Numbered from the stretch's first letter, positions 8,222-17,112 are shown. The stretch is 42,176 bases of DNA from an uncultured Bacteroidales bacterium (GCA_902782465.1 CACZNH010000017.1:1-42176); one strand, 5' to 3'. The notes: a model not told the origin generated them from the sequence alone. A program made the numbers and translations.

Positions 8222-9721
8222 ATGAAAGCGATTTGTTTTTATTTCCAAATTCATCAGCCGTTCCGCCTGAAGCATTACCGCTTCTTTGACATCGGTAACG
8301 ACCACTACTATTATGATGACTTTGCCGACGACGACATCATCACACGCATCGCCCAGCGGTCCTATCTGCCCGCCAACGAGATGCTGCTCGACATGATTCG
8401 CGAGAACGGCAAGAAGTTCAAGGTGGCTTTCTCCATCAGCGGCACCGCGCTAGAGCAACTGGAGCAGTATGTGCCCGAGTTCATCGACTCGATGAAGGAA
8501 CTGGCCGCCACGGGCTGCGTAGAGTTCCTGAGCGAGACCTATGCCCACAGTCTGTCGTCACTTTATGACCCTGAGGAGTTTGCCGCTCAAGTCAAGGCGC
8601 ATGACGAGAAGATTTTCCAACTGTTCGGGCAGAAGCCCAAGGTGTTCCGCAACACCGAGCTCATCTATGACGACGACATCGCATCGATGGCCTATGCCAT
8701 GGGCTTCAAGGCCGCCATCACCGCCGATGCCAAGCATGTGCTGGGCTGGCGCTCGCCCAATTTCCTGTACAGTTCAGCCTCGGCTCCCAAGCTCAAGCTG
8801 ATGTTGAAGAACGGCAAGCTGAGCGACGACATTTCGTTCCGCTTCAGCAATCCCGAGTGGGCATCTTACCCCCTCACGGCCGACAAGTACATCAAGTGGA
8901 TTAACGAGTTGCCCGAGGAGGAGCAGTTGGTGAACCTGTTCATGAACTATGACGCCTTCGGCGAGTTGCAACCCCGCGAGAGCGGCATCTTTGAGTTCAT
9001 GAAGGCACTGCCCCGCTTTGCCGCCGAAAACGACATCCAGTTCTGGACCCCGAGTGAGGTGGTTTCCAAGTTCAAACCCGTTGCCGAACTAGCTGTTCCC
9101 TACCCCATGTCCTGGACCGACGAGGCCCGCGACACCAGCGCCTGGTTGGGCAACACGCTGCAGCAGGAGGCCGTCAAGAAGCTGTACAGCATCGGTGAGC
9201 GCGTGCGCCTGTGCACCGACCGCCGCATCAAGCAGGACTGGAACTATCTGCAGGCCAGCGACCACTTCTTCTACATGTCCACCAAGCACAACGACGACGG
9301 CTCGGTACACAGCCACTACAGCCCCTATGACTCGCCCTACACAGCATTCACCAACTACATGAACGTGCTGAGCGACTTCATGATTCGCGTCGAGGAGCAG
9401 TACCCTGCCAGCATCGACAACGAGGAGCTGAACTCATTGCTGTTGACCATCCGCAACCAGGAGCAGGAAATCCAGAAACTGCACCGCGAGGTGGAGATGA
9501 TGCGCAACAACATCGTCAAGGACACCACCGGTGATTTCCCCGTTGACGAAACGCCCGAAGCCCCGGTTGTGAAAGAGGAGGAGAAACCCGCCGAGAAGAA
9601 AGCCGCACCCAAGAAGGCAGCAGCCCCCAAAAAGCCCGCTGCCAAGAAGGCTCCTGCCGCAAAGAAGCCCGCGGCAAAGAAGCCCGCGGCAAAAAAACCT
9701 GCTGCAAAGAAGGAAAAATAA
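8222..9721 (+). CDS. GH57 alpha-amylase-like enzyme with histone-H1-like C-terminal tail
   Basis: The first 400 residues are a GH57 alpha-glucanase. HQP at 11-13 is motif 1, RNTEL holds the likely nucleophile E146, and MNYDAFGE holds the likely acid/base D244. GH57 members act as amylases, branching enzymes or 4-alpha-glucanotransferases on internal glycogen. A coiled coil (about 400-437) comes next. It is followed by an acidic linker and a tail of about 45 residues made of lysine, alanine and proline (AAKKPAAKKP repeats) to the end at 499. The tail is encoded by 15-nt tandem repeats near 9656-9715. The protein has no signal peptide. The gene closes the glycogen operon. Confidence 0.88.
   Translation: MKAICFYFQIHQPFRLKHYRFFDIGNDHYYYDDFADDDIITRIAQRSYLPANEMLLDMIRENGKKFKVAFSISGTALEQLEQYVPEFIDSMKELAATGCVEFLSETYAHSLSSLYDPEEFAAQVKAHDEKIFQLFGQKPKVFRNTELIYDDDIASMAYAMGFKAAITADAKHVLGWRSPNFLYSSASAPKLKLMLKNGKLSDDISFRFSNPEWASYPLTADKYIKWINELPEEEQLVNLFMNYDAFGELQPRESGIFEFMKALPRFAAENDIQFWTPSEVVSKFKPVAELAVPYPMSWTDEARDTSAWLGNTLQQEAVKKLYSIGERVRLCTDRRIKQDWNYLQASDHFFYMSTKHNDDGSVHSHYSPYDSPYTAFTNYMNVLSDFMIRVEEQYPASIDNEELNSLLLTIRNQEQEIQKLHREVEMMRNNIVKDTTGDFPVDETPEAPVVKEEEKPAEKKAAPKKAAAPKKPAAKKAPAAKKPAAKKPAAKKPAAKKEK
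9656..9715 (+). repeat. 15-nt tandem repeats encoding AAKKP units
   Basis: Three near-identical 15-mers (9656-9670, 9671-9685, 9686-9700) and a partial fourth, all in frame, encode the lysine-rich tail of the GH57 protein. Such arrays can change copy number by slippage in steps of five residues. Confidence 0.8.
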
Positions 9722-9735
9722 CCTTCCCGGCCATC

Positions 9736-9769
9736 ATGCCTGCTGTTCTGTGAATCAGAGAGCAGGCAT
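9736..9769 (+). terminator. Hairpin after the glycogen operon
   Basis: A 9-bp stem (ATGCCTGCT with AGCAGGCAT) with inner TCTG/CAGA pairing lies 15 nt after the stop codon. It has no direct T-run, so it may protect the 3' end or act with the next hairpin. Confidence 0.5.
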
Positions 9770-9800
9770 TCGGCTCAAGGCAGCATCTTTTTAAAAGAAT

Positions 9801-9851
9801 GACTTTAGCAGTCTCACGGCATCGGCCGTCAGGACTGCTAAAGTCGTTTTT
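9801..9851 (+). terminator. Strong factor-independent terminator
   Basis: A 12-bp stem (GACTTTAGCAGT 9801-9812 with ACTGCTAAAGTC 9834-9845) contains an inner ACGGC/GCCGT helix and is followed by GTTTTTAT. It should end the glycogen operon transcript. Confidence 0.8.
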
Positions 9852-9917
9852 ATCGTGTGCCCATCTGTCAAGGACACATCGATGTTTGGCATCGGGCCAC
9901 AAAAATGTGGTTACAAA

Positions 9918-9947
9918 TTGTTATTCCGAATTTTTATACTACTTTTG
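9918..9947 (+). promoter_or_regulatory. Promoter for the LRR/dockerin gene
   Basis: TTG (9918-9920), a 19-nt spacer and TACTTTTG (9940-9947) form a canonical Bacteroidetes promoter. The leader would be about 145 nt to the ATG at 10098. I see no stable fold or repeat in it. Confidence 0.7.
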
Positions 9948-10097
9948 CACCGTGATTTACCCAGGGCAGTCTGGATGTATTCAAGCTAATCAATATGAAG
10001 GAGCGTTTTGCCAGCCGATGGCAAGCAAAGTCCCTATGCTTTCATTTACAGAATATTAAATGCCAAATTCGGGGGACTCAGGAGGCAATTGAAACTC

Positions 10098-11684
10098 ATG
10101 AAGAAACTGATTTCTTTACTCACACTCGCTGTGCTGACATCACTGGCAATACATGCCGATGTCGCCATCAATTCAACCAATTTCCCGGATGACAACTTCC
10201 GCGAATACTTGATTTCGCGTTATCCCGACGGCAGACTCACCGACAGTGACATTGCCCGCTGCAAGACGCTCGACGTCAGAGGCTTGAACATCGCCAGCCT
10301 CACGGGAGTGAAATACTTTACTGCAATCACCAAACTTGACTGCTACAGCAATCCCGACCTCACCACTATCGACGGCATTCAGTACTGCACGGCCCTTGAG
10401 GAAATCATGGCCGACAACTGCGGACTCACCAGCCTCGACGTCACCGGCTTGAACAACCTCGCCGTCCTGAGGCTGCGCAACAATAAGCTCACCACCTTCT
10501 CGGTGAGCGGCCTGAGCCAGCTCTACTACCTGCGCCTCTCGGGCAACTCGCTGCTCACCGAGGTCTATTGCCCTGACAACAACCTCACCACGCTCGACGT
10601 GACCGAGTGCCTCGGGCTGCAAAAACTCATCTGCGACAACAATCCCCGCCTGACCTCGATTACCGGACTGATTGGCGACAATAAAATCACTCATCTGGAA
10701 TGCAGCAACTGCGCCCTGATTGATGTTGATGCGACGTTGAAACAACTCAAGAAACTCGAGTACCTGAGCATCGGCAACAACAGCTTCGCCAAGCTCGAGA
10801 TTGCCTATATGTCCAATCTGCACTACTTGAGCGTTGCCGGTAGCACACAGCTCACCGAACTCTACGCCAACGAGAACGGCATCACCAGCCTCGACGTGAG
10901 CAATTGCACAGTCTTGAATACTCTGGAGTGCTCCGGCAATCCTCTGGGCAGCCTCGATGTGTCGACGTGCCCCGCTTTGGTCAAGCTGTTTTGCACCTAC
11001 GACCAGCTGACCTCAATCGACGTGTCGCACAATCCTGCGCTGGAGAATCTGATTTGCAACAACAATCAGCTCACCAGCCTTGATGTGAAAAACAACCTTC
11101 ATCTGCAATCATTGGTTTGCCAGAACAACCTGCTGACATCGCTTGATGTTGAAGGTCTGCCCGAGTTGGCCACCATCTATTGCGAGAACAACCTGTTGAC
11201 ATCGATGAACGTGCAATATTGCCCGGAGTTGTTTTCAATTAGATGCTTTGGCAACCAGCTGACAACCATTGACCTCAGCAAGACCCCCGGAATCCTTGAC
11301 CTGCGCCTTCACAGGAACAACATCAACGGTGCCGGCATGTATGACCTGGTCAACAGCCTGCCCACAAGGCCCGCCGACGATACGGGCACCATCTTTGTGC
11401 GTGACAAGGAAGACAATAATGTCATGAGCCCTGCACAACTCGCCATCGCCAAGGCCAAGAACTGGAAAGTCCTCTATTTCCGTTATCCGGGCTGGTATTA
11501 CATGCCTGACTTCTTTGTGGGTGACGTGGACGAGGACGGTCTCGTGAACATCGCCGATGTCACCGCCCTGATTGACCTGCTGCTTGGGGATGTCACCACC
11601 GGACATCCTGCCGCCGACGTTGACGAGGACAGCACCATCAGCATCGCCGATGTGTCAACGCTCATCGACAGCCTCATTAACTGA
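10098..11684 (+). CDS. Secreted leucine-rich-repeat protein with dockerin-like C-terminus
   Basis: This 528-residue protein starts with a signal peptide (MKKLISLLTLAVLTSLAIHA). It continues with many repeats of about 21 residues of the form LxxLxCxxNxLTSLDVSxxP from roughly residue 70 to 420. This is the Bacteroidetes type of leucine-rich repeat. The last 54 residues hold two EF-hand-like segments (DVDEDGLVNIADVTALIDLL and DVDEDSTISIADVSTLIDSL), the layout of a type I dockerin. It is probably exported and calcium-binding, and may act in adhesion. I use ATG 10098 because it begins the signal peptide; an upstream TTG at 10008 would add 30 unrelated residues. Confidence 0.87.
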   Translation: MKKLISLLTLAVLTSLAIHADVAINSTNFPDDNFREYLISRYPDGRLTDSDIARCKTLDVRGLNIASLTGVKYFTAITKLDCYSNPDLTTIDGIQYCTALEEIMADNCGLTSLDVTGLNNLAVLRLRNNKLTTFSVSGLSQLYYLRLSGNSLLTEVYCPDNNLTTLDVTECLGLQKLICDNNPRLTSITGLIGDNKITHLECSNCALIDVDATLKQLKKLEYLSIGNNSFAKLEIAYMSNLHYLSVAGSTQLTELYANENGITSLDVSNCTVLNTLECSGNPLGSLDVSTCPALVKLFCTYDQLTSIDVSHNPALENLICNNNQLTSLDVKNNLHLQSLVCQNNLLTSLDVEGLPELATIYCENNLLTSMNVQYCPELFSIRCFGNQLTTIDLSKTPGILDLRLHRNNINGAGMYDLVNSLPTRPADDTGTIFVRDKEDNNVMSPAQLAIAKAKNWKVLYFRYPGWYYMPDFFVGDVDEDGLVNIADVTALIDLLLGDVTTGHPAADVDEDSTISIADVSTLIDSLIN

Positions 11685-11759
11685 GCACTGACGAGGTAAC
11701 GATACCAGATAACGTGAGCTTAATGAAAATAAAGCGCTGAGATTCAAGTCATTCGTCAT

Positions 11760-11786
11760 GTAGAGACGCAAAATTTTGCGTCTCAT
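11760..11786. repeat. Palindromic element, family B, copy 1
   Basis: GAGACGCAAAATTTTGCGTCTC (11763-11784) is a perfect 22-nt palindrome, flanked by GTA on the left. Confidence 0.85.
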
Positions 11787-11814
11787 GGGCAGCATTTGGC
11801 AACGCTTAACGATT

Positions 11815-11840
11815 GGAGACGCAAGATTTTGCGTCTCTAC
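11815..11840. repeat. Palindromic element, family B, copy 2
   Basis: GGAGACGCAAGATTTTGCGTCTCTAC differs from copy 1 at only a few positions. It lies 55 nt downstream of copy 1, after the LRR gene. Confidence 0.85.
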
Positions 11841-11910
11841 AAGCCATCCGATGGCTAACTCACTGAGAACTAGAATAGAATTTCGTCGAACTTACGTTAG
11901 ATAAAACAGC

Positions 11911-11954
11911 AGGTGTGGCACTCCGCTCGACAGCAGGGTGCCACACCTCTTTTT
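11911..11954. terminator. Bidirectional terminator between convergent genes
   Basis: An 11-bp stem (AGGTGTGGCAC 11911-11921 with GTGCCACACCT 11938-11948) is followed by CTTTTTC in the + direction and by GCTGTTTTAT in the - direction. An outer ACGTTAGA/TCTAACGT pair encloses it. It can serve the LRR gene and the MFS gene. Confidence 0.75.
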
Positions 11955-11977
11955 CTTCTAACGTCAGCCTCTCGGAG

Positions 11978-13366
11978 TTATGAGATATTGGGTTTCTCGA
12001 GGCCGTAGTGGCGGCGACGGTCCATCCACAGCAGCAGAGCGGCAGTGACGATGGCGCACACACCGATAAAGGCAAAGATGATGAGGCTGCGGGTGTAGTC
12101 CACCTGTTCGCCCAGGGTATCACGCTCCAGCACCTTGCCGATGAGCACGGGGATGAGCATGAGGCCGATGTTCTGGATGTAATAGATGATGGAATAGGAA
12201 GTGCCCAATTGCTTCATGGGGACAATCTTGGGCACGGCGGGCCACAGGGCGGCGGGCAACAGCGAGAAGGCAATGCCCAGCACACACATCAGCGTTACCG
12301 CCAGCCAGCTCGAACTGCCCGGCATGGCAAACACCATGAGCACGATTGTGAGCATCACACTGCCCACGACCATCATCGTCGCGCCACGGCCCTTGTTGTC
12401 GCACCACGCGCCGAACAGCGGGGTGAGCACAATCGAGGTAAAGGGCAAGATGGCGGGGATTAGACCTGCCAACTCGGCATCGACACCATACTTGGAAATC
12501 ATCAGCTTGGTGGCAAAGTCGAGGAAGGGATAGAGTGCCGAGTAATAGAACAGGCACAGCAGGGTAATGAGCCAGAAGCCCGGATTCTTGATGGTGAGCT
12601 TCATGTCCGAGAAATGGAACTTCTCGTCATCCTGAGAAGCAAGTTTCTCCTGCTCGTCGTCTTGAGAGGCAAGATTTTGCGTCTCTACATCGAGGCGGCG
12701 GTCCATCGTGCAGTAATACAGGTAGGCAATGAGACCCACACCCACGCAGAAGACGCCGATGAGGATGGGACGCGGCAGGCCCCACTTGAGGGCGATGATG
12801 GGGCTGAAGCCCAATGCCAGCGCGGTGCCCAGGCGTGCCATGGCCACCTGCAGACCCATGGCGAGTGCCATTTCCTTGCCCGAGAACCATCGCACAACAA
12901 CCTTGGAAACCGTGATGCCGCACATCTCATAGCCGATACCGAAGAAGGCAAATCCCAAGGCGGCCAATGCCACCTGGCGCTTGATGGTACCCAGCAAGGG
13001 CACGCTCCACATCGGGTCGGGCGAGGTGAACGTGATGGCGCCATAGACGGCTGCCGAGCCTGCCAGCATCAGCACACACGAGAGGATGCCTGTGAAGCGC
13101 ACACCCATCTTGTCGAGGATGATACCGCCCACAAACAGCATCAGCAGGAACACGTTAAAGAAGCCGCGTGAGCCGGCAAAGATGCCGAACTCACCACTGG
13201 TCCACCCCATGCCGCCGTCCTGGGCGGCCTTCTCGAGCATAAACTGCAGCGGGGACATCTCCTTGGCGACGACATAGCCCGCCATCATCGTGAACGACAC
13301 AATGGCCAGGACGGTCCACCGTGCCCACGCCCGCGTCGCAATCGTTTCTCTCACCTGTTCTCTCAT
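11978..13366 (-). CDS. MFS transporter, 12-helix type
   Basis: This 462-residue major facilitator protein shows the typical two bundles of six helices. GGIILDKMGVRFTGILS is the loop 2-3 signature. The substrate cannot be read from the sequence. A paralogue of similar design lies immediately upstream on the same strand, so the pair comes from a tandem duplication. The central cytoplasmic loop is odd. Residues V227 to about S234 (VETQNLAS) are encoded by a family B palindrome. The following segment repeats LASQDDE twice (near residues 232-247). A stem-loop terminator lies downstream. Confidence 0.85.
   Translation of the reverse strand: MREQVRETIATRAWARWTVLAIVSFTMMAGYVVAKEMSPLQFMLEKAAQDGGMGWTSGEFGIFAGSRGFFNVFLLMLFVGGIILDKMGVRFTGILSCVLMLAGSAAVYGAITFTSPDPMWSVPLLGTIKRQVALAALGFAFFGIGYEMCGITVSKVVVRWFSGKEMALAMGLQVAMARLGTALALGFSPIIALKWGLPRPILIGVFCVGVGLIAYLYYCTMDRRLDVETQNLASQDDEQEKLASQDDEKFHFSDMKLTIKNPGFWLITLLCLFYYSALYPFLDFATKLMISKYGVDAELAGLIPAILPFTSIVLTPLFGAWCDNKGRGATMMVVGSVMLTIVLMVFAMPGSSSWLAVTLMCVLGIAFSLLPAALWPAVPKIVPMKQLGTSYSIIYYIQNIGLMLIPVLIGKVLERDTLGEQVDYTRSLIIFAFIGVCAIVTAALLLWMDRRRHYGLEKPNIS
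12664..12688. repeat. Family B palindromic element inside the MFS gene
   Basis: GAGAGGCAAGATTTTGCGTCTCTAC is the same repeat as at 11815-11840, with a shared 20-nt core. Here it is in frame within the coding sequence and encodes VETQNLAS (minus strand). A short partial duplication (near 12631-12665) lies next to it and gives the repeated LASQDDE residues. Confidence 0.8.
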
Positions 13367-13424
13367 GTGGTTTCTCAGTTTTTTGGTTGAAAGTTTTTAG
13401 TTTTAAGTTGGATTACTTATAGCT

Positions 13425-13466
13425 AAAAAAGTGGGGCACTTGCGGCGCATGGCAACAAGTGCCCCA
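13425..13466 (-). terminator. Terminator of the upstream MFS gene
   Basis: The 11-bp stem TGGGGCACTTG (13432-13442) with CAAGTGCCCCA (13456-13466) is followed on the minus strand by CTTTTTTAGC. It separates the two MFS genes into different transcripts. Confidence 0.75.
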
Positions 13467-13516
13467 ATGGTTGTATAAAGCTAATCGCTAATTGCTAAAA
13501 GCTAAAAGCAAACAGC

Positions 13517-15139
13517 TTACTCAGGCTTGATGTTGGGCTCCTCGAGGCCGAGGTGCTTCTTGCGGTCAACGACCTTGAGGTAGAGACCGAAGAGCAGAGC
13601 TGCGATACCCAGGCAAGCCAGCATCACGAGGGGCCAGGTGTAGTTGTACTGGGTGGGATCGGTGATACCGGGGTTGGTCCTGTCAAGCACCTTACCGATA
13701 GCCATCGGGAAGAGCCACAGACCGATGTTCTGAATCCAGAAAATCAGTGCATAGGCGCTACCGATAATCTTGGCATCCACCAGCTTGGGAACACTGGGCC
13801 ACAGAGCGGCGGGGACGAGCGAGAAGGACGAACCCAGCACGAGGATGGTCAGATAAGCCACGATGAAACCGGCCGAGGTGCTACCCTTGAACATGGGCAG
13901 GATGAAGGCGAAAGTCAGGTGGCAGGCAATCAGCAGCAACGAGCCCAGCACGAGCATCGAGGCAGCTTTACCCTTGTGGTCAACGTAGTTACCCAGGATG
14001 GGAGTGATACCTACAGCCAGCAGGGGGAATACGGCGAAGACGCTCTCGGCGCTCTGACGCATGTAACCCATGTAGCAGTAGCAGATGAGGGCGGCAATCG
14101 AAACGATGAGCAAGCCGTACTTAGCGCCCTTGTTCTTCATGAAGTTGCTCATGAAGGCGGTAGCAGCTACCACGAGCATGATGATATACTGGTAGATGGT
14201 CAGGCTCTCACTGGCCCAGAACGAGTTGGGGTCAACCTCGGAGAAAGTGAGGTTGCACTGCAGCATGTTCACGGCATACTTCTGGAAGGGGAAGATGGCG
14301 CTGTAGTACAGCACACACAGCATGGAAACAATCCAGAAACCCTTGTTGGTCAAAATCTTGCCGATATCGCTCACCTTGAACGGGTCGTCCTTCTCCTCGG
14401 CCTCGCCCGTCTGCTTGTCGAGCTTGCTGTCCATGAAGAAGTAAACGATGAACATAATCAAGGCGATGCACATCAGTACTACACCGAAGGCAACGGCACG
14501 GCTCACGCTGATTTGGCCGCCCAACTTGGCAAAGTAGGGCGAGAAAATCATACAGGTGGCAACACCCAAGCGGGCAAGTGCCATCTCGCTACCCATTGCC
14601 AATGCCATCTCGCGGCCCTTGAACCACTTCACAATACCACGGCTAACGGTGATACCAGCCATCTCGACACCACAACCGAAGATCATGAAACCGAGGGCTG
14701 CCACCTTGGCGCTGGCAGGCATGCTGGAGGTGAAGGGAGCGATATCCAGCTCCTCAAAGCCGGGGATGTAGTTCAGGTGGTTGGTGAACCAGGTCTCAAG
14801 ACCTGTGCCGATAAAGGCATCGGTCACGGCATACCACTTGATGCAGGCACCTATCAGCATCACAATACCCGAGAGGACTGCGGTGAAACGCACGCCCATC
14901 TTGTCGAGGATGATGCCGGCGAAAATCAGGAAGAACACAAACACGTTGAGGAACACCTCAGCGCCTTCCTCGGTACCGAATGCCGATGAACTCCAGCCGC
15001 GTGTTGACTCCATCAAGTCCTTGATGGGCGACAGGATGTCCATGAAAATGTAGCTGCAGAACATGCCCAAAGCGAGCAACAGAAGCGCTGTCCAGCGCAT
15101 TCCTGCAGAGTCTCTTAAAGTCTGAATCTTTTCTGACAT
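13517..15139 (-). CDS. MFS transporter, larger paralogue
   Basis: This 540-residue major facilitator protein is a paralogue of the downstream 462-residue one. Shared landmarks are the N-terminal RWTxLxxxxxxM helix, AGIILDKMGVRFTAVLS, a MALAMGxxMALARLG segment and a C-terminal AALWPSVPKLV. It is longer mainly through inserted segments after helix 3 and in the middle (the region around NLTFSEVDPNSFWASESL). About 12 helices are predicted, with a charged central loop (KLDKQTGEAEEKDDPFK). The substrate is unknown; the nearness of phosphoglucomutase suggests sugars but does not prove it. Confidence 0.85.
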   Translation of the reverse strand: MSEKIQTLRDSAGMRWTALLLLALGMFCSYIFMDILSPIKDLMESTRGWSSSAFGTEEGAEVFLNVFVFFLIFAGIILDKMGVRFTAVLSGIVMLIGACIKWYAVTDAFIGTGLETWFTNHLNYIPGFEELDIAPFTSSMPASAKVAALGFMIFGCGVEMAGITVSRGIVKWFKGREMALAMGSEMALARLGVATCMIFSPYFAKLGGQISVSRAVAFGVVLMCIALIMFIVYFFMDSKLDKQTGEAEEKDDPFKVSDIGKILTNKGFWIVSMLCVLYYSAIFPFQKYAVNMLQCNLTFSEVDPNSFWASESLTIYQYIIMLVVAATAFMSNFMKNKGAKYGLLIVSIAALICYCYMGYMRQSAESVFAVFPLLAVGITPILGNYVDHKGKAASMLVLGSLLLIACHLTFAFILPMFKGSTSAGFIVAYLTILVLGSSFSLVPAALWPSVPKLVDAKIIGSAYALIFWIQNIGLWLFPMAIGKVLDRTNPGITDPTQYNYTWPLVMLACLGIAALLFGLYLKVVDRKKHLGLEEPNIKPE

Positions 15140-15194
15140 AAATTGATGTTTTTAAAATTGATATTTGGTTTTAATTAATGGTTTTCATTTTATT

Positions 15195-15272
15195 AAACTA
15201 CGAATTACGCTAATTAAACGAATTAGCTCTACAATGCCCATAATTTAGTGTAATTAGCGAAATTCGTAGTTT
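15195..15272. repeat. Palindromic intergenic element, family A, copy 2
   Basis: The arms 15195-15216 and 15251-15272 are inverted repeats of 22 nt with one mismatch, around an AT-rich core. The outer AAACTACGAATT is the same as in the copy at 8129. It lies between the phosphoglucomutase stop and the MFS start. Confidence 0.85.
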
Positions 15273-15300
15273 TTAATCACTTCTAACGCCTAAGTCTTGA

Positions 15301-17058
15301 TCAGGCAATACCCAGCGACTGGCAGATGCGGTCCATCTTGGCATCGGCCCAGTCGTTCTTGTCGTTGTAGTTCTCGGGCTTGTCGAGCTTGTCATGCACC
15401 TCCATGTAGAACTTGATCTTGGGCTCGGTACCCGAGGGACGGATAGATACCTTGGTGCCATCCTCGGTGAAGTACTGCAGCACGTTGCTGGTCGTGGGCA
15501 TCTCAAGCTTGGTGACCTCGCCAGTGAGCATGTTGCGCTGCTCGAGCTTCAGGAAGTCCTTCACGATGGTTACGGGCGAGCCGTCGATTTCCTTCTGCGG
15601 GTTCTCGCGGAAGTTGACCATCATCTGGGCAATCTCGTCGGCACCCGATTTGCCGGGACGTACGACACTGATGCCGCGCTCCTTGCTGTAGCCGTAGTTG
15701 ACATAGCAGTTGATGAACAGGTCGTTGAGTGTCATGCCCTTGTCCTTGGCCCAAGCTGCAATCTCGCACATCAGGGGGATGGACGATACCGCATCCTTGT
15801 CGCGGGCGAAGGTCTCGGGCAGGAAGCCATAGCTCTCCTCGCCACCGCCCAGGTAGCGTCCCTTGCCTGCAGCCTCCATCTCGCGCATGACGGTGGCAAT
15901 CCACTTGAAGCCGGTGTAGCAGTCAAACATCTTGATGTTCTGCTTCTTGGCGATGCGTGCGATGGTCTCGCTGGTCACGATGGTCTTGACGATGTACTCG
16001 TCGCCCTTGAGCAGACCCAGTTCGCGGCTGCGCTCAATCAGATAGTAGTGGAACAGAATCTGGATTTGGTTACCGTTCACCAGTTCATATTTGCCCTTGG
16101 TGTTCTTGATGACCAGGCTGATGCGGTCGGCGTCGGGGTCGCTGGCGAGGGCCAGGTCGGCCTGAACCTCCTCGGCCTTGGCTATTGCCATCTGCATGGC
16201 GCTGGGCATCTCGGGGTTGGGCGAATCAACGGTGGGGAATTCACCGCTCATCACGTCCTGCTCGGGGATGTGGATGATGTTGTCAAATCCCCAACGCTCG
16301 ATGGAACGCGGAATGATGTAACGGCCGACGCCGTGGATGGGCGTATAGACAATCTTGAGGTCATGATGGCGCTTGTCCACGTCGGGGCTGAGCGACAGGG
16401 TGTGGATATCCTCGATGTACGGTCCGTCGATGTCTTCACCGATAATCTGAATCAGGTCGGGGTTGCCCTCAAACTTGATGTCGCGCACGTCCTCGATGGC
16501 GTTGACGTTGTTGATGATGTTCACGTCGTGGGGAGCCACTACCTGCGCACCGTCATCCCAGTAGGCCTTGTAGCCGTTGTAAATCTTGGGGTTGTGCGAG
16601 GCTGTGATGTTCACACCGCTCTGGCAGCCCAGTCGGCGGATGGCATAGCTCACCTCGGGAGTGGGACGCGGGCCCTCAAACAGATAGACCTTAATGCCAT
16701 TGGCGCTGAAAATGTTGGCTACCGTCTCGGCAAACAGACGGCTGTTGTTGCGAACGTCGTGGCCCACAACCACCGAGATTTGAGGCAGGTCCTTGAAAGC
16801 CTCTTTCAGATAGTTGGCAAAGCCCTGGGTTGCACTGCCCACCGTGTAGATGTTCATGCGGTTGCAGCCGGCACCCATGATGCCACGCAGGCCACCGGTA
16901 CCAAACTCCAGAATCTTGTAGAACGATTCCACGAGCTCGGTCTTGTCCTCGTTGTCGAGCATCGCCTGAACTTCGGCACGGGTCTGCTCGTCATAACCAT
17001 CACTGAGCCATGTCTTGGCCCTGGCTGTCACTTCCTGTAATAATTTCTCGTCGTACAT
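15301..17058 (-). CDS. Phosphoglucomutase/phosphomannomutase family enzyme
   Basis: This 585-residue alpha-D-phosphohexomutase has all four family sites. TASHNP (phosphoserine S154) is the active site, DPDADR (307-312) is the magnesium loop, GGGEESYG is the sugar loop and RPSGTEPK near the C-terminus is the phosphate loop. The length matches the long PgcA-type enzymes. It interconverts glucose 1-phosphate and glucose 6-phosphate, or acts on mannose or pentose phosphates. The nearby glycogen operon makes glucose the likely substrate. A promoter with both boxes lies 55 nt upstream and the gene seems to be transcribed alone. Confidence 0.92.
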   Translation of the reverse strand: MYDEKLLQEVTARAKTWLSDGYDEQTRAEVQAMLDNEDKTELVESFYKILEFGTGGLRGIMGAGCNRMNIYTVGSATQGFANYLKEAFKDLPQISVVVGHDVRNNSRLFAETVANIFSANGIKVYLFEGPRPTPEVSYAIRRLGCQSGVNITASHNPKIYNGYKAYWDDGAQVVAPHDVNIINNVNAIEDVRDIKFEGNPDLIQIIGEDIDGPYIEDIHTLSLSPDVDKRHHDLKIVYTPIHGVGRYIIPRSIERWGFDNIIHIPEQDVMSGEFPTVDSPNPEMPSAMQMAIAKAEEVQADLALASDPDADRISLVIKNTKGKYELVNGNQIQILFHYYLIERSRELGLLKGDEYIVKTIVTSETIARIAKKQNIKMFDCYTGFKWIATVMREMEAAGKGRYLGGGEESYGFLPETFARDKDAVSSIPLMCEIAAWAKDKGMTLNDLFINCYVNYGYSKERGISVVRPGKSGADEIAQMMVNFRENPQKEIDGSPVTIVKDFLKLEQRNMLTGEVTKLEMPTTSNVLQYFTEDGTKVSIRPSGTEPKIKFYMEVHDKLDKPENYNDKNDWADAKMDRICQSLGIA

Positions 17059-17112
17059 ACTTGGTTCGGTTTATTAGGTTATTATTATTGATTTTTTAGT
17101 CTTTCAAACTGC

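Noticed and set aside
9656-9715. The 15-nt repeats as a noncoding repeat array.
   Set aside because: They are in frame and keep the lysine-alanine-proline pattern to a proper stop codon, so they are coding.
9799-10059. A small plus-strand frame between the glycogen operon and the LRR gene.
   Set aside because: It begins in the terminator stem and overlaps the promoter; the translation has no signal or motif.
13553-14989. A 478-codon open frame on the plus strand opposite the larger MFS gene.
   Set aside because: It is rich in H, E and Q with no domain, the usual antisense shadow of membrane-protein codons.
15394-17040. A 548-codon open frame on the plus strand opposite the phosphoglucomutase gene.
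   Set aside because: All catalytic motifs are on the minus strand; the plus frame has none.
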